A stretch of DNA of 64,000 nucleotides from Siphonodentalium dalli (GCA_032622095.1 CP136069.1:128135123-128199122); one strand, 5' to 3'; counted from the first letter of the stretch, positions 1 through 12,671 are shown. A program made the numbers and translations. The notes: generated by a model not told the origin, from the sequence alone.

Positions 1-1470
1 TGTTCATCTAGATAATTTGTCCGGCCCAGTGACATGCCACAACCAGTTACGTCTGATGGGATCTGGCGATGTCATTCATGTCGACGGAGACAGTTGATAG
101 CCTTTACCAAACGCAACTGAAGATCAATGGCAATCTCTTCATCAGTACATGTACACTATCGGGGATTTAGGTTGCGACGTGGCTGTCAAAATGCAGGGAC
201 AATGGGTGTCCCACCATCAATTCCAGCAAAAACAATGAAATCATGCATTTAGTGTGGTAAATTAGTTTGTCAACGCAATTTCAGCATTACACAACTGTGT
301 GTATATTACTATGTTATGCAATGATACCGGCAAATCTACAACGACCGAAGACCGTTATATCCCCATTGTAAGACTTCGATATTGGCATATTAGTGGGCAG
401 GGAGATCTGTTTGCATATTGATTCAAGATAATTAATATTCATCTCACTGTCCAATGAGGATGCATAATTCCCGGACGAGGACGCGATGTGACTATCTGTT
501 GTAACGTTTTGTTGGCATGTTATTGGGCAGTGAGATTTGTTTGCATATTGATTCAAGATAATTAATATCCATCTCACTGTCCAATGAGGATGCATAATTT
601 CCGGACATAGTAATAGCGTGAGACTCCTTTGACCGGGAATAAGAAAGAGTTTCTTTCCATCTGCCGAACGCCGAGGACGCGATGTGACTGTATGTTGTAA
701 TGTTTCTTTGCTGTGTGCATATAAATGTCTTGAAATTTCAACTACGTGGAGCAATCTGTTATTCCCAGACTATAATACTCGGGCCAGAGTGTTATACCGT
801 GATGGACTGAAGTCTGAAATTATACTGCATTATGTTACATTCCCATCCAGTTCAGGAGATGAAAATGGGTCGATAAAAACCGGTAATTAAAATGCTCTAG
901 GGCTAATATCACAGCATATAGAAAGGTCGATCCCAACATTTCGTCAGCGTCGACCAATTCTAAAAGCGTGCCTTGTTAGTATACTCCCGTTATGGTGAAA
1001 ATAAACTAAGTTCATGCGAACAATTGAGAACAGGTGGAAAATTGCAATGACTTCGTCAAGTTTTTCAGAGTATATAAAGCCCCCCTTCCCCTTCCCCTTG
1101 ACACGATCAAGCATGTAGATAGATATTGTGAGCATGTATTTATCGACATACAGGTATCGATGATCTTATGGCTACTTCCCATTACATTGCGTGAGCATGA
1201 TTCGGAGGTTAAAATAATAGCAATGTCCGTTTAAAAGCGGACGGCTTTGGCTAATGTCATATTCAACTCAATGCGGTTCTGTTGCTCTCTTCACCCTGAA
1301 TATATTTATAATGTTGAAAACATGTCTAAACATTATTTTGGTTCTTTAATGATCACTGGCGACGTTTTTGTGAGGCCGTATACTGGCATATAGAGCATAC
1401 TAGCAGTGACATCTCTGGTACTATTCTGAGTCTCCAGTGTGTTCACGTGTCGCACCATACACGCTATTCA
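1..1470. repeat. Low-information region with a 130-bp tandem duplication
   Basis: A segment starting near 382 (TTGGCATAT...) recurs 130 bp downstream near 512, with the same TTGATTCAAGATAATTAATA and CCAATGAGGATGCATAATT blocks. The block GAGGACGCGATGTGACT appears near 477 and again near 673, so there are a little over two copies. Open frames across it are explained by the repeat. The remainder up to 1470 shows no recognisable gene. Confidence 0.7.
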
Positions 1471-1479
1471 GCATGTTCA

Positions 1480-1496
1480 CCCCCCCCCCCCCCCCC
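1480..1496. repeat. Poly-C tract
   Basis: A run of 17 cytosines, directly before the inverted-repeat element that starts near 1500. A similar C run lies near 5708-5723. Confidence 0.95.
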
Positions 1497-1499
1497 AAA

Positions 1500-1870
1500 A
1501 AGAGCACATTATCGGCTTATAATATAACTTTATTTAGGTAGATAATCTGCTTAGAATCGTCGATAATGTGCTGAAAATGTGAGTGTTTTAATCACATTAT
1601 CGACACTTAATGAGACGATTCTAAGCAGATTATGTTTGGACAATGACACAACTAAGTCAACTAACGACTGTTCAGGTGTACGCTCTGTAACATGTGTTTT
1701 CACTGTAAACGAAATAACGGGTATGAGTCCATTATCTGCTTATTTCAGAATAAAATAATCACATTATAGGCGCGAGGATATGTTGAAATAACGGGTAAGA
1801 GTCCATTATCTGCTTATTATCAAATACTCACTGTATGTACCTATTTCACATTATATATAGCTCGATTATG
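1500..1870. repeat. Inverted-repeat element with GATAATCTGCT motif
   Basis: Arms GATAATCTGCTTAGAATCG (near 1541) and CGATTCTAAGCAGATTAT (near 1616) face each other and enclose CGATAATGTG / CACATTATCG. The motif ATTATCTGCTTATT recurs near 1731 and 1803. A matching block, TTTAGGT-GATAATCTGCT, is found near 60749 and inside the 41-44 kb foldback element. Probably a non-autonomous hairpin element; no coding capacity is seen. Confidence 0.65.
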
Positions 1871-3234
1871 TGCGTATTTCCGCGAGGATATGTTGCGCAA
1901 TTATATTTCCCTTCCAGAATTATTTTAAGATTGGTTCGGGCCGACCGGGCGTCCGTTGATTGATTGACACACGGGCGGGGAGTCCATTTGCCCTAGTTCA
2001 CTTTCGCAATGCATCTGTGAAAAACCATCAAGGAAGAGAGCAATAAACTGCAACGATTGCGCCACACAACAAATCGAAAAAACATGTAATTTTACTCCCC
2101 AATGGGAGTCATTCTGAAGATGATCTCATTTTATTATGTAGTATTTCTGTTAATATTGCGTGATGTTATATTCTTCTGCATATCGACATTCCTTCTAGTT
2201 TATAGTTGATACATATCGCAGAAGTAATAGCGTAGAAGCAATAATCGACTAGATAACCGACAGTGCTGTTAGCGAATGCCATTAGTGTGTTCATTGGTGC
2301 CAGTCGAAAATGTACGTCTCAACTGGCGGCAGGGGCGTGGCGATACGGTCATAGTTGGGGCGGGGGCATGTCCAAATGCACCCCGTTGAACCAGGATCAG
2401 TTTCCCAACTTCGAGAAATTGCATTTGCACCCCTTTTTGTTGGAATTTTCTAATTATAACATCAAACTTTTCTACTGTGGTAAATTTTCAACATAACACT
2501 CCCTAACATTGGAAATGTCTAACTAGTTTCCATTTCGGTCCAAAAATGCGACCAAAGTAGGAAACAACAACATTCACACTCAATAATGGTTGGAATATCA
2601 AACTTACAGAAGAAATTCAACCAATACTTTTGGTCTGCATATTCTAAGTAATGTTGTAGCAGGCATGAAATTACAACTTGTGAAGTGTTTGGCAAATTTT
2701 GAGACCATCTTCGAGGAGCAATGAACTGCAAAGAATGCGCGCCACACACAAATTTAAAATAAATTGTACTGTTAGCCCCAGCCGGAAACACGATGATGTC
2801 CTATTTTATTATGCAATATTTCTGTTTATAATGCTATGATAATATATATATATATATATATTATAATATGATAGCAGCCAAAGACGCCCGCTATTAAACT
2901 GTCATTGCTATAATATTAACATCCGAATCATGATCACGTAATGTATTATATACCATTAAAACCCACCGGCGTGTTATCCCTTTGTCCGGACAGGGCTCTT
3001 ATCTGGCAGAACGCTCAAGCGTTTTGATCGCATGAGCATTATTTTAACGCCAACAGTCATTCTTTTTAAAGAATGCCCGTGGGCATTATTTTTTAAGAAT
3101 GCCCGTGGGCATTATTTTTTACGAATACACGAGGGATTAAATCGACTGAGGGGCGTCATAGAGTGGCTCCTCCCCCAATCATGTAAGTTGAGTCAATATA
3201 GCGTGTCGGCAAGCTGCATTAAATATCGGAACAC
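1871..3234. other. No gene recognised
   Basis: I see no recognisable gene here. There is a (TA)n run near 2841-2862 and two adjacent copies of a GAATGCCCGTGGGCATTATT unit near 3071 and 3099. Short GTTGGAAA-like pieces near 2500 resemble the unit repeated at 56.7-57.5 kb. Confidence 0.5.
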
Positions 3235-3238
3235 TTAA

Positions 3239-3682
3239 AGGTACTCAATCAGATCAGGCCCTTATACATTACTATTTCTTTGGCTTCTGGGATAAACAAT
3301 AATTGATTCGAGACGAGTAACCTATCTATCAACGCTCATAGTGATCAGATTGTTTTTTGAAGTTTTGTTATTTCTATTGTTTCTGGCCCAGAAACACGCC
3401 GTCAAAAGGGTGGTCTCAGTCAAAATTGCGTTATTAATACACTTGATTTTAGAGTTATCCAGCTTCGCCTGTTTGAATAAGTGTTTCTGTGAAAATTATA
3501 CATCTCGAGAAAATTACAAACTTAGGGGCAATTATTAGTACGCATAATTGCAAACTTTAAAAATTAATATCTAATAACTCTGAGCTTTGATGGATGGGTT
3601 CCTCGACTCGAATCAAATATTTTGTTTACCCCTGAAGTCACAGAAATAGTAATTTAGGGGTGCTTAATCGGATTGAGTATCT
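3239..3682. mobile_element. MITE with TTAA target site (AGGTACTCAATC family)
   Basis: About 100-bp imperfect terminal inverted repeats begin AGGTACTCAATC (after TTAA at 3235-3238) and end GATTGAGTATCT (before TTAA at 3683-3686). Inside the ends are ATTACTATTTCT and a block like GATTCGAGTCGAGGAACC, inverted on the right side. The TTAA duplication suggests mobilisation by a piggyBac- or Kolobok-type transposase. Relatives lie near 12672-13030 and 16112-16440. Non-coding. Confidence 0.8.
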
Positions 3683-3686
3683 TTAA

Positions 3687-5080
3687 TTTGCTGAGCTAAT
3701 TTAAACTTACAAATATTTAGCGATTTTGATTTGATATTGCCACGCCAAAAAATAAAATAAAATTTCTTCAAACTTTGATACAAAAACACCAACAGCTATT
3801 TGGACTATTTAGAAAAGTCCGCAGACAGGCTAAAACACATATAGATAACATCTAAATACGTCCCTAAGTCGGTCAAATAAACACAAAACCGTTTAACACA
3901 GATTTTAACTATACGTTACTTATTGAACGAGAAAGTGCTCACATGGTTATTTTTAATACAATGGGGAAGCACAGAAAAAATATAACATTTCCAGTATCAA
4001 ATTGAAACAGAATAGCGTATACCCATGTGTATAGACATGTCATGCATATCTACTCTGGCTTCGCCAAGATATCATACTCCACTAGTTCAAAACATGGTAA
4101 CTTTCTGTTGCTCTGACAGGGAAGTTTTATAACATTGAAAAAAAATGCAGTTAACATAATGCTCGGTTATAACTGTTCCGTAATAACATTGTATGTTATA
4201 GCAGGTAAAGGTCCTAACTCGAGTTTGCATGGTTTGGGGGACTTTAATTAATCGATTGTACTATGCGTCGCTTGGAAAGTTGGAATTTCATTGATGTTGG
4301 CTCACAAAACTACACAAATCTTGCAACCTCGAGCTGGGAATTTATATTCAAGGAACAAGTATTAACACAGAAATATATTCGCTGCATGGTTTGTTCAATC
4401 GTCAAACCCATCAGAAGATAATAGAAAAGGCTCCCAGGGTTTGAACATATGGGAAATGATATATACGGGGGTACGGGAGCCTGATAAATTATTATGGAAT
4501 GTTAACGTATTTGATGTCGAATTAGATGGGGCATCTTTAAATCAAGAAAGAAATATAGTAAGATATTGCTCACATACACTGTCCGAATCCAAAGCGCAAC
4601 GACAAACTTCGGAAGAAACGTCCCTCAACTGGCGAGTCCTAATTCGAATTAAATAATAATTGAAATGTGTTGCTTTTCATCGTGGACAACACGGACATCA
4701 CAAACTGTCCGTGCTGAACTGTGGGCGTGTACTCAGGTAATCAAGGCAGAGCTGTGTGCCAGACACAATTGATAGTTGGCTCCAACGACAATTTTCAATG
4801 AGTGGGTTTTAAGTCAGATAATATTCTCAGCGTCGGGAATTCGGTAAAGAATAGACTCGGGCAAGCCCTCGTCTATTCTTTTACCGAATTCCCTCTGCTT
4901 CGAACATTATCCTTTACATAATACTCAATTATGTTTGTTAGTTTGTTTGGCCGCTTATTGGCGATCAAACGGCTGGACCATCATAGTTTGAAAACTTGTA
5001 TATAGGGGTAATTTGGGCATTATTAGATAGGTCCCGTTTACCTCAGATGTTTTAAACAGACCAACTGAGATTATGCACGG
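3687..5080. repeat. Mostly unrecognised; hairpin at 4817-4911
   Basis: No supported gene. Near 4817-4911 a hairpin is formed by GGGAATTCGGTAAA and TTTACCGAATTCCC, continued by AATAGAC / GTCTATT, around a loop containing TCGGGCAAGCCC. The outer parts (ATAATATTCTCAGC and GCTTCGAACATTAT) also pair imperfectly, as in a foldback MITE. Confidence 0.6.
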
Positions 5081-5085
5081 AATGC

Positions 5086-5165
5086 ATGTGACATGTTGCG
5101 CACATAAGCGGTCATAACGCTCTTTATTTATACCATATCAGGAATAGATCAAATGAACAATAATC
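5086..5165. mobile_element. Remnant related to the 494-bp TTAA MITE
   Basis: The stretch around AACGCTCTTTATTTATACC and CATATCAGGAAT matches the inner part of the elements at 47432-47925 and 52623-53116. Only this part is recognisable; ends are lost. Confidence 0.45.
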
Positions 5166-5205
5166 AATAGATCAATATTGATCAATAGACCAATAGATCA
5201 ATAGT

Positions 5206-5475
5206 ATGTTAGTCTACACAGAGACCTCACTGAACGTCACACACCGCTTCTTTAATTTCAAGTTAGTTACAGTCAGCTTTGCAATGACTATACATAAGGC
5301 TCAGGGGAAATCCCTCAAGATCGCTGGACTTGATTTACTATCTCGTGTTTCTCCCATGGCCAGCTCTACGTTGTGTGCTCGAGGATTGGATCATTACAAA
5401 ACCTATTCATCCACCCAGCAGACGGGAAAACCACCATTATATAGAGAAGTTATTTTAAATTGTGTAAATGATTGT
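5206..5475 (+). pseudogene. Helitron Pif1-like helicase, C-terminal remnant
   Basis: The end of a Helitron-type Pif1 (SF1B) helicase, which in intact Helitrons is fused to a Rep nuclease and unwinds DNA during rolling-circle transposition. The first frame gives VSFAMTIHKAQGKSLKIAGL, the S/T-x-x-K-x-Q-G helicase motif region. A second frame continues with CFSHGQLYVVCSRIGSLQNL and the first frame returns with YREVILN. The conserved sequence therefore runs through two frameshifts, near 5340 and 5440, so this is a dead copy. The rest of the helicase and the Rep domain are absent upstream. A CTAG at 5533-5536 could be the 3' terminus, but I see no convincing hairpin before it. Confidence 0.85.
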
Positions 5476-5539
5476 CAGGACACTTCAATTTGTTTCCAAT
5501 CTGCTTTACCCAAGCAACACCGGGTACCACAGCTAGTGT

Positions 5540-7340
5540 ATATACATGTGTATAGGTGCCAGTGTATCGATGGCAGTGGGAAATGTACGTCTCGGTTGTA
5601 GTGGATAATGGACGCCTCTAATGTCAGGAGGCGTGTGGCTAAATGGTCTCCCCCTAGGGTGTCCAACATAAAATTTCCAACTGCATCCCATCTTCCGTTA
5701 GAACCCACCCCCCCCCCCCCCCCAAAATTGTCCAACTGATGTCTAAAATCTACAAATTTTGGACATTTCCAACCTGACACCCCTTGAGTATGAACATTTT
5801 CAAACTATAATGACCAGTTCTGTTTAAAATAATTGCATTTCTGTTTCAGCTAAAACAGGAAAATATTCGAAAGCTGGTATTAAAAAACTAATTACACACT
5901 AAATGTTGGTTGGAAAACTATCGGAACACTTATAATAGTGAGTTTTCCGTTGTGGGTAGTTGGTCTGCGCATGCTCACGACAAGATCGTGAACAAAACAT
6001 GAATATCAAGCACTGTTTGATTTCAGCTGCGAAAATCGTGGCGTATCATTGGTTAACCCCACTTGCGACGGCATCGGAGTCGTGGGTACGTAAAAATCGT
6101 AGGGTAGTCAATCACGTGGTTAACCATGACTACGAACAACCCAGAAATCCCCCAAATTGTGTGAACAGACTATCCAAGTTTTTGTCGGGTCAGATTTCAC
6201 CACTTACGAATCGTAAGTTACGATTGAATCGTGGTCGTATATGAACGTTCACATGGAAGTTAGAACAAACGCCTTATCATTTGTGTAGTTACATTGTGCG
6301 AATTGCAAGCGTAGTGGACGTCGGGATGAAGGCGTCAAACGCAAGAATAGGAACAAGGCGTCTGAGTGTATGTGGTGTGCGTCGCGTTTAAATTCGGAAA
6401 TGTCCGTCATTTACGACCACGGGGAGTGACATGACGTGGATACCGAAATGGATCGAACATCACAGTCAAGACTGTTCGAGTGAATATTGTGGTCGGTCGT
6501 GAAGCAGCATGCCGTCTACAAAGACCTGCGGCAATATATATTGTATGTACGGCGCTTGTGTATTATAATCACGCATGTATCTGCGGGACATTATCAATTA
6601 GCAATGCACAGGCGAAGTATTGCTACTGCATTGTGCCAATGTGCGGTGCTGCCTGTCATTGTCTGCTATGGTGTGATTGTTTGAGAGCATGTATTGATGT
6701 CTGTAATTGTGTAAATTTAGTCAATGGTGGAAATAGACGATCTTTTCATTTTGGATTTTGCACATTATCATTTAGGCATTTTGATTTTGATCATATGGTC
6801 ATGGCGTGTGGGCTAATAAGATGGTTGGTGACCGATCGCCAAAACGCGACATGATGTGAGGATACACCGGCCATGTGTTGACGTTATATACGAAAACGCA
6901 CGTGTGTGTGTATCCCCCCATGTATACACATGTGTATAATACACAAACTCCATATATACATCTCGCCGTTAATGTGAACAAGATTTCAGATAAAGATGTG
7001 TATTATATTATCCGGGACAAATCGGTTTGCCGGAACCACTCGGTCGCTCTGTTACATGAGCCAAGACAACTTGGTTACCCGGTACAACTCGGTTTGACGT
7101 GCAGCTATATATATCAGTCTATCTTTCAATCACAGCTGAAACAGGTCAATGTGAAAGAAGACATTCATGTGAACAACCAGTAACTGTGTTATATTTGAAA
7201 TTTGCAACGAGGATGGCGTTAATTGGTAATTTAAAAAACAATCGGTAAAATATTGACGTCACGGAACTTCGTCGGAAGGGTCACACATAAAAAACACTTG
7301 GTAACCGGAATAGACTTTCGCCATTGTTTTGCTAAATTAC
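5540..7340. other. No gene recognised
   Basis: Open frames of 60-140 codons occur here but have no recognisable domains and overlap in both directions. The piece near 5675-5815 (poly-C plus TTTCCAACCTGACACCCC) belongs to the dispersed GTTGGAAA unit seen at 38.8 and 56.7-57.5 kb. Several short GT/TATACA-rich patches lie near 6895-6960. Confidence 0.4.
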
Positions 7341-7354
7341 TCATTTTCTTAACG

Positions 7355-7800
7355 ATGACGACCTGCAGTGCCACAGAGCAAGTGTCGAATGCTGAATTGA
7401 AACAATATATTGTGAACTTGACAAAGGAGATGGACGATAATTTCCAGATTTCACAAAAACAAGAAATGAAGTTGACAGTGAAATGTGAAATAAAAGAAGA
7501 GCAGCAACGAATTGACATTGCCGTGGGCTATGTCGAGGCGTGAATATAACAAATAGAAGAAACAGTCATTCCTGAACTCGATGTTAAACTGCTGGCAACA
7601 TATGAAGAACTATATGAGAAAGAGGCATGATCCGAGAAGTCCATGATCGGAAGTATAATCCTCATGAATATGGTAATTCCTGTGACAAAACCAGAGAATC
7701 CGTAGAGTGTCTTGGAAAAAAGTTATTGTGAATGACTTTAAATTGTTGTTCGGAAGACAGCACATTTAGCCTTGTGATTCCCAGTACCGTAGGATATAAC
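7355..7800 (+). pseudogene. LINE ORF1-like coiled-coil remnant
   Basis: An open frame from ATG 7355 to TGA 7541 encodes a charged, helix-forming stretch (VSNAELKQYIVNLTKEMDDN). After the stop the similarity continues in other frames with IEETVIPELDVKLLATYEEL and then KYNPHEYG. This is the usual order of an L1/Tx1-type ORF1: a coiled coil, then a segment of the R-x-x-N-L-L-x-x-G-I-P type that opens the RNA-binding domain. ORF1 proteins bind LINE RNA. Several frame breaks make it a pseudogene. The assignment rests on pattern resemblance only. Confidence 0.5.
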
Positions 7801-7859
7801 GTATTATGTATATAATATGTTAATAGTGTTCTATCATCTCGAATGTACGCCATGTTATA

Positions 7860-8545
7860 TTGAGCTGAAAAATTAACTCATTCATATCATAGATTGATTT
7901 CATAATTGCATTATTTGTTTGAAAGTCATTTGATTATTTCATTCCATTAAACCACGCGAGATAGTATTGCTAGTAGTGTGTGAAATCGCCAGCTGAAATA
8001 GCTAGCACAAAGAAAAACCTTAAGATGTGACATATTTGCACTTATATCTCTGTTTCTGCACTTTGTCATTACTGAGACTGTCACATCCAACTGGAGCTAT
8101 GCAACTCTTTAATACTCCTTCCAACTTTCAAAATAATGTCCAAGAAGGAGTATGCCAACGGGGTAAAGTATACCACATTCAAAGAAATGGTATTCACCTG
8201 GTAATCTCCTTCAACTTTTGAATTTAATTAGGATGGGTGGTCCGAACCTAATGGATACATATACACCTATGTTCATAGATATATCCGGTGGATGGACAGT
8301 ATATACCAGAAAGATGTGAGTCTCGGCTTCTATAGCTGCATATACATATTTATCTCAAAATTAGCTGTTTATCAAGACTTTGTCTCTATAATAAGACCAA
8401 TTCCAAAGTAATTTTATATTATTAGTAAAGGCGAATTACAAATAGATAAGATAACAGAACAGTCTCTTTATGAATATCTCTTTATGTATATTTAAAATGC
8501 ATCTGCAAATTTAGATTGTTGTTTTTGGCCAAGGTTTGGGTGCCT
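7860..8545. other. No gene recognised; left flank of minisatellite
   Basis: No gene seen. The segment near 8373-8420 (CAAGACTTTGTCTCT...CCAAAGTAATTT) resembles the sequence that follows the minisatellite near 11408-11455, so the array sits between direct copies. Confidence 0.5.
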
Positions 8546-8561
8546 TCGGGACCAGATACAG

Positions 8562-11395
8562 GTTTCCTGTCCGTATTATAATATTGGTGTTGGTGACATT
8601 CGGGACCAGATACAGGTTTCCTGTCCGTATTATAATATTGGTGTTGGTGGGTTTCCTGTCCGTATTATAATATTGATGTTGGTGGGTTTCCTGTCCGTAT
8701 TATAATATTGGTGTTGGTGGGTTTCCTGTCCGTATTATAATATTGGTGTTGGTGGGTTTCCTGTCCGTATTATAATATTGGTGTTGGTGACACTCGGGAC
8801 CAGATACAGGTTTCCTGTCCGTATTATAATATTGGTGTTGGTGGGTTTCCTGTCCGTATTATAATATTGGTGTTGGTGGGTTTCCTGTCCGTATTATAAT
8901 ATTGGTGTTGGTGGGTTTCCTGTCCGTATTATAATATTGGTTTCCTGTCCGTATTATAATATTGGTGTTGGTGGGTTTCCTGTCCGTATTATAATATTGG
9001 TGTTGGTGGGTTTCCTGTCCGTATTATAATATTGGTTTCCTGTCCGTATTATAATATTGGTTTCCTGTCCGTATTATAATATTGGTTTCCTGTCCGTATT
9101 ATAATATTGGTTTCCTGTCCGTATTATAATATTGGTTTCCTGTCCGTATTATAATATTGGTTTCCTGTCCGTATTATAATATTGGTTTCCTGTCCGTATT
9201 ATAATATTGATGTTGGTGGGTTTCCTGTCCGTATTATAATATTGGTGTTGGTGGGTTTCCTGTCCGTATTATAATATTGGTGTTGGTGGGTTTCCTGTCC
9301 GTATTATAATATTGGTGTTGGTGACACTCGGGACCAGATACAGGTTTCCTGTCCGTATTATAATATTGGTGTTGGTGGGTTTCCTGTCCGTATTATAATA
9401 TTGGTGTTGGTGGGTTTCCTGTCCGTATTATAATATTGGTGTTGGTGGGTTTCCTGTCCGTATTATAATATTGGTTTCCTGTCCGTATTATAATATTGGT
9501 GTTGGTGGGTTTCCTGTCCGTATTATAATATTGGTGTTGGTGGGTTTCCTGTCCGTATTATAATATTGGTTTCCTGTCCGTATTATAATATTGGTTTCCT
9601 GTCCGTATTATAATATTGGTTTCCTGTCCGTATTATAATATTGGTTTCCTGTCCGTATTATAATATTGGTGTTGGTGGGTTTCCTGTCCGTATTATAATA
9701 TTGGTGTTGGTGGGTTTCCTGTCCGTATTATAATATTGGTGTTGGTGGGTTTCCTGTCCGTATTATAATATTGGTTTCCTGTCCGTATTATAATATTGGT
9801 GTTGGTGGGTTTCCTGTCCGTATTATAATATTGGTGTTGGTGGGTTTCCTGTCCGTATTATAATATTGGTTTCCTGTCCGTATTATAATATTGGTTTCCT
9901 GTCCGTATTATAATATTGGTTTCCTGTCCGTATTATAATATTGGTTTCCTGTCCGTATTATAATATTGGTGTTGGTGGGTTTCCTGTCCGTATTATAATA
10001 TTGGTGTTGGTGGGTTTCCTGTCCGTATTATAATATTGGTTTCCTGTCCGTATTATAATATTGGTGTTGGTGGGTTTCCTGTCCGTATTATAATATTGGT
10101 TTCCTGTCCGTATTATAATATTGGTGTTGGTGGGTTTCCTGTCCGTATTATAATATTGGTGTTGGTTGGTTTCCTGTCCGTATTATAATATTGGTGTTGG
10201 TGGGTTTCCTGTCCGTATTATAATATTGGTTTCCTGTCCGTATTATAATATTGGTGTTGGTGGGTTTCCTGTCCGTATTATAATATTGGTGTTGGTGGGT
10301 TTCCTGTCCGTATTATAATATTGGTTTCCTGTCCGTAACATAATATTGGTTTCCTGTCCGTATTATAATATTGGTTTCCTGTCCGTATTATAATATTGGT
10401 TTCCTGTCCGTATTATAATATTGGTGTTGGTGGGTTTCCTGTCCGTATTATAATATTGGTGTTGGTGGGTTTCCTGTCCGTATTATAATATTGGTGTTGG
10501 TGGGTTTCCTGTCCGTATTATAATATTGGTTTCCTGTCCGTATTATAATATTGGTGTTGGTGGGTTTCCTGTCCGTATTATAATATTGGTGTTGGTGGGT
10601 TTCCTGTCCGTATTATAATATTGGTGTTGGTGGGTTTCCTGTCCGTATTATAATATTGGTTTCCTGTCCGTATTATAATATTGGTTTCCTGTCCGTATTA
10701 TAATATTGGTTTCCTGTCCGTATTATAATATTGGTTTCCTGTCCGTATTATAATATTGGTGTTGGTGGGTTTCCTGTCCGTATTATAATATTGGTTTCCT
10801 GTCCGTATTATAATATTGGTGTTGGTGGGTTTCCTGTCCGTATTATAATATTGGTTTCCTGTCCGTATTATAATATTGGTGTTGGTGGGTTTCCTGTCCG
10901 TATTATAATATTGGTGTTGGTGGGTTTCCTGTCCGTATTATAATATTGGTGTTGGTGGGTTTCCTGTCCGTATTATAATATTGGTTTCCTGTCCGTATTA
11001 TAATATTGGTGTTGGTGGGTTTCCTGTCCGTATTATAATATTGGTGTTGGTGGGTTTCCTGTCCGTATTATAATATTGGTTTCCTGTCCGTATTATAATA
11101 TTGGTGTTGGTGGGTTTCCTGTCCGTATTATAATATTGGTTTCCTGTCCGTATTATAATATTGGTGTTGGTGGGTTTCCTGTCCGTATTATAATATTGGT
11201 TTCCTGTCCGTATTATAATATTGGTGTTGGTGGGTTTCCTGTCCGTATTATAATATTGGTTTCCTGTCCGTATTATAATATTGGTGTTGGTGGGTTTCCT
11301 GTCCGTATTATAATATTGGTTTCCTGTCCGTATTATAATATTGGTTTCCTGTCCGTATTATAATATTGGTTTCCTGTCCGTATTATAATATTGGT
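8562..11395. repeat. Composite minisatellite, 25/35-bp units
   Basis: About 2.8 kb of tandem units. The short unit is 25 bp (GTTTCCTGTCCGTATTATAA + TATTG). The long unit adds GTGTTGGTGG, giving 35 bp. A rarer unit of about 54 bp adds GTGTTGGTGACACTCGGGAC plus CAGATACAG (for example near 8584, 8781 and 9315). Units are nearly identical. Short and long units are mixed irregularly, but from about 11030 to 11340 they alternate strictly, giving a 60-bp higher-order period. Because 60 is divisible by three, this produces open frames with a 20-residue repeat. I consider these repeat artefacts, not genes. Confidence 0.97.
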
Positions 11396-11930
11396 GACAT
11401 TTTTTCTCAAGACTATGTCTCTGAATAAAGAAACACGTACAATTTCCAAGGTAATTTAAAATCAATTGACCCAATTAACGAATTTAAATCTGGAACAGAT
11501 GGCAGTGACCACTTTGCAACATTTTATCGCCAAATAGATACATAAAAAAAGCCAAACTGTGAATCCATTTGGCATCGGACTGATTTGGATATTTGATGAA
11601 GATAACATATCCTGTTTTCAACGATTGCTATCATCTTCAGATTTTTCAATAATTTTGCAATCCTCATCCGTAGATTAGTCATAAAAATCATTCATGGAAA
11701 TCTACATAAATTGTTGTGAAATTGCCTTTCCGATAAAACACTAAAAAAATACCAAAAACAACAGCTATAGATGACCAAATGCCTATTGCAATCGTCTGTA
11801 GAAAAAGGAAAATTATATAGAAAACAATTGAGGTCTCCAACAGGCATCAATACAAATTTTTACAAAAAATACTGTTGATAAATTAATCGCGCCAAAAGAT
11901 ATATAAAAAGAGTATTATAGTAGGCTACAT

Positions 11931-12100
11931 ATGTATAAACGTGATATGAAGAAAACATGGCAGGGAAGTTATCCAGAATACAAGTAAAAAGCTGCAGTAC
12001 CCCAACAATCTAACATTGATGGTAAACAAATAGAACATTTCAACAATTTCTTCTCAACTATTGGAATGCGAGAAGTAGAAACAATTAACAAAAATTGTGT
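11931..12100 (+). pseudogene. LINE ORF2 linker remnant
   Basis: The frame reads MKKTWQGSYPEYK, a stop, then NIDGKQIEHFNNFFSTIG. The hallmark K-x-x-W and the EHFNNFFSTIG segment are typical of the region between the endonuclease and reverse transcriptase of animal LINEs. Nothing recognisable of the flanking domains remains. Confidence 0.6.
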
Positions 12101-12109
12101 ATAAGAAAT

Positions 12110-12670
12110 ATGTAGGTCCATCAATGGGTCCGCTTTGCATAGCAGTTCCAGAGTTCTGTCTAATAGCTGTGTCCAGTGTTGGTAGTAGCCATATTGAGAT
12201 TAATCCGGTTCGAGGGATCAAATGTCGGGAAGATCGAATGAAAGCGAGAAGATCGAGGGTATCGGAAGGCACAATTTTACTCTAGCCAAGCATATTTACA
12301 ACTTTAAGTCAATTACACACAATACGTGGTCATACACAGTTCACTCACTCAATTGTCTCACGCATTACGCAGCGTCACATTCGTTAACGTGATTAGCTGC
12401 TCAGGGGCGGACTCAATCCCCGACAAATTGGATCATGATTTTACATATTGATGAACCGACATCTAATAGTATGTTTATGAGACCAACAAACACGGAAGAA
12501 TTGTTTTATATATTGTGAGCAATATGAAAAATAAGACTATTAAGGATAAGTGGAATAACAACAAGTCTTCTTAAAGAAACTATAAGTGAAATATCTACAC
12601 CACTATGTAACATAATAATCTGTCTATTGAAAAGGGTGTTGTTCATAGGGACATGAAAATAGCCAGAAGT
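12110..12670. other. No gene recognised
   Basis: Short frames on both strands overlap each other; no domain or repeat was recognised. Confidence 0.35.
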
Positions 12671-12671
12671 G

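Noticed and set aside
5533-5536. CTAG as Helitron 3' terminus
   Set aside because: Expected hairpin 10-12 bp upstream is not convincing; kept only as a remark.
6480-6854. Cysteine-rich 124-codon frame
   Set aside because: Overlaps another open frame in the same direction, has no ordered cysteine spacing and no recognised family; likely chance.
10731-11363. Open frames encoding a perfect 20-residue repeat
   Set aside because: They arise from alternating 25- and 35-bp minisatellite units (60-bp period). No start context, promoter or non-repeat part supports a gene.
8562-11395. CRISPR array
   Set aside because: Units are directly abutting with no unique spacers, and the genome context is eukaryotic.
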